DNA of 11,735 nucleotides from Parachlamydiales bacterium. Its GTDB lineage: Bacteria > Chlamydiota > Chlamydiia > Chlamydiales > SM23-39. Numbering within the stretch: position 1 is the stretch's first letter; every line of letters begins with the position of its first letter. Positions 6,247-11,735 of this stretch are shown here, in pieces. The stretch is from assembly GCA_003151315.1 (NCBI GenBank), contig PLXF01000064.1, positions 1 to 11,735 on the forward strand, read 5' to 3'. The translations under genes were made by a program, and so were the position numbers. The notes beneath the pieces are model-generated. The model did no database searches and had not been told where the DNA came from. It saw nothing but the letters and a program-made list of their open reading frames with translations.

Positions 6247-6421
6247 GTTTGTATACACAAGTGGATTCAAAAATCGGGAATTTGGAAGGAGGCTCCTCAG
6301 ATTTTTTGGCCAGAACGAGGGGCAGTGTTCTTGAACACGACCCGAAGTGAGGACGAAAAATATGAGGCAAAGCCGGCGCACCAAAAACCGATTTTTGAAT
6401 TCATTGGTGTATAATATAAAC
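6247..6421. repeat. 175-bp palindromic element
   Basis: The centre GTGTTC-tt-GAACAC (6325-6338) is flanked by imperfectly matching arms out to GTTTGTATACAC (from 6247) and the complementary end GTATAATATAAAC (to 6421). Each arm contains GATTCAAAAATCGG or its close variant and a CCTCA..TTTTT block. The ends carry outward-facing TATAAT-like hexamers (6410-6415 on plus, TATAC on minus), so the element might donate promoters. A degraded half-copy lies at 72-150, showing that it is a dispersed repeat family. The rightward end sits 18 bp before a small hydrophobic ORF. Confidence 0.65.
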
Positions 6422-6439
6422 AGAAAGTGGGGGGTTGAA

Positions 6440-6520
6440 GTGGGAAAGGCAATTATTCTTTGGTTTTTGGGTGTTCCTATAATTGTAATTATTGCGCTAA
6501 AATTGTTGGGCATTATCTAG
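6440..6520 (+). CDS. Tiny hydrophobic membrane peptide (26 aa)
   Basis: A GTG start preceded by a G-rich run (GGGGGGTTGAA) encodes VGKAIILWFLGVPIPV-type sequence: Gly-Lys, then one continuous hydrophobic segment with a Gly-Val-Pro hinge, ending LKLLGII. (Residues 12-13 read Pro-Ile followed by Ile-Val.) One transmembrane helix is predicted by eye. Its stop overlaps the stop of the convergent patatin gene in a shared CTAG (6517-6520). A TATAAT at 6410-6415 in the palindrome could serve as -10. Such short single-helix proteins are usually missed; whether it is expressed is uncertain. Confidence 0.4.
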   Translation: MGKAIILWFLGVPIIVIIALKLLGII

Positions 6521-7362
6521 CGAGCAACTATTTTTTTAATCTCTTCAGATTGACTGCGTACCGACTCTTTCCCCCGTTCATATAGTTTATGATTGACATC
6601 GTCAGCGATTGGAGAGTCAATATCTGTAAAGTCCATCATTAATAAAACATCTACTTCTTGCCGCGAGAAATAGGCGAGGCGCTGATAGGCTATCTCGAGT
6701 GACTTGCGGACAACCTGGGGCAGACTCTCTGCGTCAAATCCATCGAGAGAGGGGCTGATATCTGATGCGATGACGATTGCATCTCCTAAAGAACGGGCGA
6801 ACTGGACAGGCAGAGGATCGGATACACCCCCGTCTACATAGACTTGATCTCCCATTTTATAAGGAGGAAACAGGGCTGGTAAGGCTGCACTGGCCAGAAC
6901 GGCTGGATGGAGCATTCCTTCTTGGAAATAGACCGGTTCGCCTTTATGTAGATCTGTGGCGACCGCAATAAAGGGGATTTGTAAAGAAGCAAAATCAGTT
7001 ACTGTTAAATTCTCTCCGAGGAACTTTTCCAGTTTGTCTCTCGAGGAGAGGGCGTATCTTTGAAAAAGGCTAAAATCTACAAGATCATCTTGTGTCAGAT
7101 TGATGAGGATCTCTTTTACCTTTGCAATATCCTTGTGCTGGGCGTAAAGAGCCCCTACGATTGCGCCAGAGCTGCATCCCACGATCATATCGGGCACAAT
7201 TCCTAAGTTTTCAAGCTCCTCAATGACTCCTACATGGGCTAGCCCTTTGCTTCCGCCGCTCCCTAAGACCAAAACGACCTTCCGCAATTCCGTAGATGTA
7301 GCTGCGATAGGACTCATTGCTGTGGTAAAGAATAAAATAATAAATATGTTTAAATATCTCAT
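6517..7362 (-). CDS. Patatin-like phospholipase with signal peptide
   Basis: The product has 281 residues. Residues 1-22 are a Sec signal peptide (MRYLNIFIILFFTTAMSPIA), so the enzyme is exported to the periplasm or, through a further step, to the host side. The patatin fold is shown by the oxyanion-hole glycine loop GSGGSKG (34-40), the nucleophile elbow GCSSG (62-66, Ser64) and the catalytic Asp in DGG (177-179), with SAALPALFPP (158-167) before it. All catalytic Ser-Asp dyad elements are present, so it should hydrolyse phospholipid or lysophospholipid acyl esters. Size and architecture resemble the RssA/NTE-type branch. AAGGAAA precedes the ATG by 6 nt. It stands alone between island attachment repeats and is probably island cargo, with a possible role in host-membrane or lipid use (inference). 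Confidence 0.9.
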   Translation of the reverse strand: MRYLNIFIILFFTTAMSPIAATSTELRKVVLVLGSGGSKGLAHVGVIEELENLGIVPDMIVGCSSGAIVGALYAQHKDIAKVKEILINLTQDDLVDFSLFQRYALSSRDKLEKFLGENLTVTDFASLQIPFIAVATDLHKGEPVYFQEGMLHPAVLASAALPALFPPYKMGDQVYVDGGVSDPLPVQFARSLGDAIVIASDISPSLDGFDAESLPQVVRKSLEIAYQRLAYFSRQEVDVLLMMDFTDIDSPIADDVNHKLYERGKESVRSQSEEIKKIVAR

Positions 7363-7464
7363 GAGTATTTCCTTTTATGAAAAAAATAATTGTATGTTAT
7401 TTAAAGTATATAAATCAACTGAAAGTTATGTTTCGTCATCTGAGCATATCCTCTGATTTTCCCT

Positions 7465-7656
7465 CTATGCTACATCTTCTTTAGTTACTCCTTCACCGTC
7501 TTTGAATTTCACTCCTGAGACTACCTTTGATAGTAGTTTAGAGTCCTTTAACCTCCGCCACCCTTTCTCTGCCATTGTCCCTAGCTTATATATCATTGTC
7601 GGCGTGACCATCCGATTTCCACATCCGTTTGGATAGAAGAGAGATTCCCAGAGGTA
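7465..7656 (-). pseudogene. C-terminal remnant of an IS256-like (mutator-type) transposase
   Basis: A 63-residue minus-strand fragment runs from YLWESLFYPNG through MVTPTMIYKLGTMAEKGWRR to VSGVKFKDGEGVTKEDVA and a TAG stop. The W-R-R-L near the middle followed by the GVKFKDG motif about 15 residues later is how many IS256-family transposases end. A TAG (7657-7659) interrupts the frame upstream and there is no start codon, DDE residues or terminal inverted repeat. It is a dead insertion-sequence fragment; the family assignment is from pattern memory and moderate. Confidence 0.45.
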
Positions 7657-7784
7657 CTAGGGTTGAGGAAGTTGCTTCACGGATAGAGCTTCAGGTGAGA
7701 GCTCTCTGTCGGACGGCAAAAATCAAAAACAAAGAAGTTTTGGATAAGATTAATGATAAGTTTGAAAAGGGAGGTAAGGGGTAG
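7614..7784 (+). pseudogene. Unidentified coding-like fragment
   Basis: An open plus-strand stretch has no plausible start, and its tail LQVRALCRTAKIKNKEVLDK, then INDKFEKGGKG and TAG (7782-7784), looks like a real lysine-rich protein C-terminus. Its first third is antisense to the transposase remnant, so only the part after about 7660 is likely to be genuine. I do not recognise the family. It could be the tail of a lost island gene adjoining the attachment site. Confidence 0.22.
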
Positions 7785-7848
7785 TTCTTCCTTTTTGTTG
7801 ACTAGAGCTAATCAGCATGATTTTTTATCTGGTTACGTTTGGTTTGGT

Positions 7849-7866
7849 GCGTAAAATTTGCGTAAT
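7849..7866 (+). promoter_or_regulatory. Paired TGCGTAA boxes, candidate integrase arm-type sites
   Basis: TGCGTAA at 7849 and 7860 (11-bp period), 87 bp from the tmRNA 3' end at 7954. The 18-bp unit is identical to that at 3153-3170. Confidence 0.45.
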
Positions 7867-7917
7867 TTCAGTGGTTTTCCGTAAATTTTTGACTGAGGTT
7901 TTTGCTGGATTCCATCT

Positions 7918-7946
7918 ATGAAAAAGGCCCGGGAAATCCCAGGCCT
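7918..7946 (-). terminator. Terminator of the tmRNA gene
   Basis: AGGCCCGGGA (7925-7934) pairs with TCCCAGGCCT (7937-7946), one mismatch, followed on the minus strand by TTTTTCAT. It is located 8 nt beyond the encoded tmRNA 3' end. Confidence 0.8.
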
Positions 7947-7953
7947 GCTGTTT

Positions 7954-8351
7954 TGGAGGTGGAGAGAATCGAACTCTCGTCCTTAGCAAACTCCCCATAA
8001 ATGACTACATGTTTAGAACCTTAATTTAGGTCGACCTTGCCGAAAAGTTCACAACGCTTGGGGTCAACCGGGCTGACTCTATCTTAAACTCCTGCCTAGA
8101 CGGCCCACGAGGGCAGGGTTTGTACCCAGATGTATGACGGTAAAAATCTGGAACTCTAGGTGTGATTCCAGCTTACCGTGCTTCAACGGCGGTTAAGCCG
8201 CGTTAGCAACCATTGCTTCGGAGTAACCGAAATCAACAGAGACAATTTTAGAGTTGTCGTTTGTGTTTTAATCGGATGATTTAAGAGGCCCACCGATTAT
8301 CCTCTACATGCCACCTATGCTTCATTCCCAAGTCGAAACCTTGACACCCCC
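7954..8351 (-). ncRNA. ssrA: Transfer-messenger RNA (tmRNA)
   Basis: About 398 nt. The 5' end GGGGGTGTCAAGGTTTCGAC (from 8351) and the 3' end TTCGATTCTCTCCACCTCCA (to 7954) form the tRNA-like domain: GGGGGUG pairs with CACCUCC (one G-U) with A as discriminator. CCA is not encoded. The T-loop TTCGA sequence and 5' GGTTTCGACTTGGG are tmRNA hallmarks and chlamydia-like. The internal tag frame is at 8193-8258. With SmpB the RNA rescues stalled ribosomes in trans-translation. The encoded 3' end is also the presumed attachment site for the islands to its left. It is divergent from ileS. Confidence 0.93.
8193..8258 (-). other. tmRNA tag-peptide reading frame
   Basis: From a GAC resume codon (8256-8258, preceded by ACAAAC) the frame encodes 21 residues, beginning DNSKIVSVDF and ending AMVANAA, followed by TAA (8193-8195). 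The exact resume codon is inferred by analogy with the chlamydial tmRNA. The alanine delivered by tmRNA itself would precede it. The tag ends in Asn-Ala-Ala, whereas Leu-Ala-Ala or Val-Ala-Ala is common. Confidence 0.65.
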
Positions 8352-8385
8352 GCAGAAATGGGGTGGTTACACCCCAGCTCTGCGG
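8350..8385. repeat. Strong hairpin spanning the tmRNA 5' end and promoter
   Basis: CCGCAGA (8350-8356) pairs with TCTGCGG (8379-8385), and inside it TGGGGTG (8359-8365) pairs with CACCCCA (8370-8376), loop GTTA. It covers the first two tmRNA nucleotides and the -10 region proposed for ssrA. It could be a regulatory dyad, a processing hairpin if transcription starts further upstream, or a terminator remnant. Confidence 0.6.
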
Positions 8386-8394
8386 TAGCGTCAA
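8366..8394 (-). promoter_or_regulatory. Candidate ssrA promoter
   Basis: TTGACG (8389-8394) and TGTAAC (8366-8371) are separated by 17 bp on the minus strand. The start would fall near 8358-8360, leaving a leader of only a few nucleotides before the mature 5' end at 8351. The -35 is good and the -10 weak. Confidence 0.5.
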
Positions 8395-8514
8395 GCATTG
8401 CTTAGATAACTCTATTTTAGCAGATAAGGTCATTTTAAGGAAGGGGTGGGGTGAGTAACTCTTTGATTTTTAATGGGGTTTTGGAATAATAGGGGGAATT
8501 TTACCGGTGGTTTT

Positions 8515-11500
8515 ATGTTTATATTCGATCAAAGCGAAGGGTTTCCTGGACGAGAAGAGCGGGTTCAACAGTTTTGGCGCGAAAGGGATATCTTCAAACG
8601 CTCAATTGCGGAGCGGGCCAATAACCCTCTCTTTACCTTTTATGACGGGCCTCCCTTCGCCACCGGGCTGCCCCATTATGGCCATCTGCTCGCCGGGACG
8701 ATTAAGGATGTGGTTCCCCGCTACCAGACGATGAAGGGGTTTTGCGTCCCGCGCCGGTTCGGTTGGGATTGCCACGGCTTGCCGGTCGAAAACGAGATCG
8801 AAAAGGCGAAGGAGCTCTCGGGCGCCGCCTCGATCGAAGAATTTGGGATCGCCCGCTTTAACGAAGAGTGCCGGAGCATTGTGTTGAAATACACCGGTGA
8901 ATGGAAAAAGACCGTCGACCGGATGGGACGCTGGGTCGATTTCGACAACGCTTTTCGGACGATGGATACGAATTTTATGGAGTCGGTCTGGTGGGCGTTT
9001 AAAGAGCTGTATGACCAGGGCCTCGTGTATGAGGGCTTTAAGGTGATGCCTTTTTCGGCGAAATTGGGCACGCCACTCTCTAACTTTGAAGCGAATTTAA
9101 ATTATAAAGATGTGGATGACCCGTCGATCACCGTCGCTTTTGAATCGCTCGATGAACCTAATACTTTCTTTTTAGCTTGGACGACGACCCCTTGGACGCT
9201 GCCGTCGAATCTGGCGCTTATGGTCGGGGGTGGACTCGACTATGTGAAGGTGCAAGATGCGAGCGGGAAGCATTATATTTTGGCGGAAGCTCGGTTGGGG
9301 TCCGTTTTTAAGGAAGAGGTGTCGATCCTTGAGCGATTTAAAGGATCTCATCTAAAAAATCGGCGCTACAAGCCCCTTTTACCCTATTTTGCCGATCGGG
9401 CCCAAGAGGGAGCCTTCCGTATATTGCTCGATGACTTTGTCTCGATCGAAGACGGGACGGGGATTGTCCATGCAGCGCCCGCCTTTGGGGAGATGGACTT
9501 TTTCGTTTGTAAACGGGAAAACATCGAGCTGGTCTGTCCTGTGGATGCAAATGGGAGGTTTACCGATGAGGTTGCCCCTTACGCGGGTCTTTTTGTGAAA
9601 GATGCCGATTCGCAGATTATGCGGGAACTGAAAAAACAGGGCTCTCTTTTCTACCAGGGGACGATCCGCCACCGCTACCCGTTCTGCTGGCGCTCCGATA
9701 CTCCGCTTATCTATAAGGCGGTGAAGACCTGGTTTGTGGCCGTAGAAAAAATCAAAGATCGGCTACTTGCTGCCAATGAAGAGATCGACTGGACTCCGAA
9801 GCATATAAAAGAGGGGCGCTTTGGAAAATGGTTGGAAAACGCTCGAGATTGGGCTATCAGCCGCAACCGTTATTGGGGCACTCCGATCCCTATTTGGCGC
9901 AGTCTAGATGGAGATTGCCTGGCTATCGGCAGCATTGAGGAGCTGGAAAAACTTACAGGGGAAACCATCACTGATCTACACCGCCATTTTATCGATGGGT
10001 TGGCCTTTGAGGCGAATGGAAAAGAGTATCGGCGTATTCCGGAAGTGTTCGATTGCTGGTTCGAGTCGGGATCGATGCCTTATGCGCAAAACCACTACCC
10101 CTTTGAAAATAAAGAGATGTTTGAAAATTCTTTTCCCGCCGATTTTATTGGCGAGGGGCTCGATCAGACAAGGGGATGGTTTTACACCCTTACCGTTCTC
10201 TCTGCGGCTCTTTTCCGCAAACCCGCTTTTAAGCATGTGATCGTAAACGGGCTGATCTTAGCGGAAGATGGGAACAAAATGTCGAAACGGCTTAAGAACT
10301 ATCCCGATCCTGAATTGGTGATGAATAAGTATGGAGCGGATGCTTTAAGGCTCTATTTGCTCAATAGTCCCGCAGTGAAAGGAGAAGATCTCCGTTTTGC
10401 CGAAAAAGGGGTGGAGCACGTTTTAAGACAGGTATTAATTCCTCTCTGGAACTCGTTTGTGTTCCTCTCTACCTATGCGAAGATCTATCAATGGGAGCCT
10501 AGTGTCATGGAGACACGCCCTGCAGCTCTCATCGATCGCTGGATGTTGTCTCTTACGCAAAAACTGATTGAGAATGTCACTTCGGCGATGGATCGGTACG
10601 ATTTAAGCCAGGCGGTAGAGCCTCTCGTCGGTTTTGTCGATCAGCTCACTAATTGGTATATCCGCAGATGCCGCGGCAGGTTTTGGGCTGACCAGGACAC
10701 GACCGATCGGCAAGAGGCTTTTGGGACTCTTTATACGGTCCTTCTTGAGGTGGTAAAAACAGCGGCTCCCTTTATCCCTTTCTTGAGCGAAGCTATTTAC
10801 GGGGAATTGAGAACCTCAGACATGGCTGAGTCGGTCCATTTGGTCGATTTTCCTTTAATCCGAGATCATCTGCGCGATAGAGAGTTAGAAAAAGAGGTGG
10901 AGGCGGCCCAGCAAGCGGTGAGTTTGGGGCATAAACTGCGCAAAGAGCACAAATTAAAGGTGCGACAGCCTCTTTCGAAAGCCCACTTGATCACCTCTAA
11001 TGCAGAACTATTAGCCTCGCTGAAAAAGCAGGTCCAATTGATTTGTGACGAGCTCAATGTTAAATCGATCGAGCTACACAGCGACGAAAGTCAATTTGTG
11101 CAGTGGATTGCCAAGCCCAACTTTCCGGTTTTGGGTAAAAAAATCGGTAAATTGATTCCGCAGGCGCAAAAGGTGATCCAAGGCTTTACGCGCGCGCAGA
11201 TCCAATCGTTAGCCAATGGCCATAACATGCGTGTGGACATTGGAGGCGAAGAGGTGGAACTGGAACCTGCCGATGTGCAAATTGAGCGTAAAGTGAAAGA
11301 GGGGCTTGCAGCTGGAAACGAAGGGGAGTTAACCGTGGCTCTCGATACAGCGCTGAATGAAGAGCTTTTGTCGGAAGGGCTGGCTCGAGAACTCGTGAAT
11401 AAGATCAATACTATGCGTCGCGAGATGGATTTTGAGGTGACCGATAGAATCCGAATCGCAATCCAAACAACGCCTCGAGTGGTAGAAAGTCTCCAGACTC

Positions 11501-11616
11501 ATCGCGCATATGTGGCGGGCGAGGTGTTGGCAGTCGCTATAGAAGTGGGTCCTTGTGAGGGCACCTCATGGGATCTCAACGGCGAAGAGACCTGTATTTC
11601 GATCCATAAAGTTTGA
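8515..11616 (+). CDS. ileS: Isoleucyl-tRNA synthetase (eukaryote-like type)
   Basis: Charges tRNA-Ile with isoleucine in the cytoplasm (class Ia). From the ATG at 8515 the protein has 1033 residues, near the chlamydial length. An in-frame ATG at 8473 would add 14 residues with no family resemblance, and 8515 has GGTGG just upstream. HYGH (54-57, the HIGH signature) follows DGPPFATGLP, and KMSKR (588-592) ends the catalytic core. The CP1 editing domain shows WTTTPWTLPSN (222-232) and GTGIVHAAPAFGEMDF (about 312-327). The tRNA-binding half includes TNWYIRRCRGRFW, and a long C-terminal extension ends ELVNKINTMRREMDFEVTDR and a short tail. Absence of a zinc-binding C-terminal domain and this extension place it with the eukaryote-like group (often mupirocin-tolerant), as expected for Chlamydiae. 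It is divergent from ssrA. Confidence 0.97.
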   Translation: MFIFDQSEGFPGREERVQQFWRERDIFKRSIAERANNPLFTFYDGPPFATGLPHYGHLLAGTIKDVVPRYQTMKGFCVPRRFGWDCHGLPVENEIEKAKELSGAASIEEFGIARFNEECRSIVLKYTGEWKKTVDRMGRWVDFDNAFRTMDTNFMESVWWAFKELYDQGLVYEGFKVMPFSAKLGTPLSNFEANLNYKDVDDPSITVAFESLDEPNTFFLAWTTTPWTLPSNLALMVGGGLDYVKVQDASGKHYILAEARLGSVFKEEVSILERFKGSHLKNRRYKPLLPYFADRAQEGAFRILLDDFVSIEDGTGIVHAAPAFGEMDFFVCKRENIELVCPVDANGRFTDEVAPYAGLFVKDADSQIMRELKKQGSLFYQGTIRHRYPFCWRSDTPLIYKAVKTWFVAVEKIKDRLLAANEEIDWTPKHIKEGRFGKWLENARDWAISRNRYWGTPIPIWRSLDGDCLAIGSIEELEKLTGETITDLHRHFIDGLAFEANGKEYRRIPEVFDCWFESGSMPYAQNHYPFENKEMFENSFPADFIGEGLDQTRGWFYTLTVLSAALFRKPAFKHVIVNGLILAEDGNKMSKRLKNYPDPELVMNKYGADALRLYLLNSPAVKGEDLRFAEKGVEHVLRQVLIPLWNSFVFLSTYAKIYQWEPSVMETRPAALIDRWMLSLTQKLIENVTSAMDRYDLSQAVEPLVGFVDQLTNWYIRRCRGRFWADQDTTDRQEAFGTLYTVLLEVVKTAAPFIPFLSEAIYGELRTSDMAESVHLVDFPLIRDHLRDRELEKEVEAAQQAVSLGHKLRKEHKLKVRQPLSKAHLITSNAELLASLKKQVQLICDELNVKSIELHSDESQFVQWIAKPNFPVLGKKIGKLIPQAQKVIQGFTRAQIQSLANGHNMRVDIGGEEVELEPADVQIERKVKEGLAAGNEGELTVALDTALNEELLSEGLARELVNKINTMRREMDFEVTDRIRIAIQTTPRVVESLQTHRAYVAGEVLAVAIEVGPCEGTSWDLNGEETCISIHKV

Positions 11617-11694
11617 GTATTAATAAATTTCTTAACCACAGAGAACGATAGAGCTCACAGAGTTTATCCTATTCCTAAGGGAGATCACCAAATT

Positions 11695-11728
11695 GATGTT
11701 CTTCCCAATGGGAGGTTGAACATCTCTT
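11695..11728 (+). terminator. Hairpin downstream of ileS
   Basis: GATGTTC (11695-11701) pairs with GAACATC (11718-11724), with TCCC/GGGA pairing inside. Only TCTTTAA follows, so it is a weak terminator or a repeat. It lies about 80 bp after the ileS stop. Nothing coding is visible between 11617 and the window end. Confidence 0.4.
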
Positions 11729-11735
11729 TAATATC

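Larger units (their letters stand above)
7363..7953. other. Gene-poor stretch left of tmRNA
   Basis: No intact gene. The A/T-rich part just before the patatin gene (7363-7440) should hold its promoter, but I see no clear hexamer pair. A transposase tail (7465-7656, minus), a coding-like fragment on plus (to 7784), the TGCGTAA pair (7849-7866) and the ssrA terminator (7918-7946) fill the rest. Confidence 0.5.

Noticed and set aside
2938..7967. CRISPR array from the repeated units
   Set aside because: Only three widely spaced copies with kilobase-long gene-bearing intervals; they match the tmRNA 3' end.
8473..8514. ATG at 8473 as the ileS start
   Set aside because: It would add 14 residues (Gly/Asn/Phe-rich) with no counterpart in the family; ATG 8515 has a closer GGTGG and starts where homologues start. 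It cannot be excluded entirely.

Overview
The window most likely comes from an environmental (amoeba-associated type) member of the Chlamydiae. Two independent loci point this way. The isoleucyl-tRNA synthetase is the long, eukaryote-like form and follows the chlamydial protein closely as I recall it. The tmRNA gene next to it has the chlamydial-style 5' end. Genus cannot be fixed from sequence reading alone.

Layout. Positions 1-1101 hold a terminator, part of a palindromic repeat and a glycosyltransferase-like gene broken by a single-base frameshift near 780. A 150-bp imperfect palindrome follows (1102-1251), then an exported seven-bladed YVTN beta-propeller protein with a fibronectin-III-like tail (1402-2619) and its terminator. 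From about 2780 to 7967 the DNA is a mobile-DNA zone. Three copies of the 3' end of the tmRNA gene lie in the same orientation (2938, 6171 and the functional one at 7954). Each is followed, in the tmRNA direction, by its own rho-independent-type hairpin and then by paired TGCGTAA boxes spaced 11 bp apart. I read this as a tandem series of genomic islands integrated at ssrA. The island between the first two copies carries a TipA-type MerR regulator (minus strand), and divergently from it a tight three-gene set: a GntR/FCD regulator, a DUF2000 protein, and an APH-family phosphotransferase that lacks its C-terminal lobe. The island between the second and third copies carries a 175-bp palindromic element, a tiny hydrophobic peptide, an exported patatin-like lipase and the tail of an IS256-like transposase. 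No integrase gene is visible in the window.

Positions 7954-8351 (minus strand) are the tmRNA gene. It is divergent from ileS (8515-11616, plus strand), a core gene that looks visibly richer in G+C than the island DNA. ileS is followed by a hairpin near the window end.

How the parts relate: the core genes (ssrA, ileS) form the anchor, and ssrA serves as the landing site. Every incoming island appears to rebuild the tmRNA acceptor end and to bring its own terminator, so tmRNA function survives repeated insertion. Cargo is regulatory or resistance-like (MerR/TipA, GntR, APH) and lipid-acting (patatin). Decay is evident in the truncated phosphotransferase, the transposase remnant and the frameshifted glycosyltransferase.
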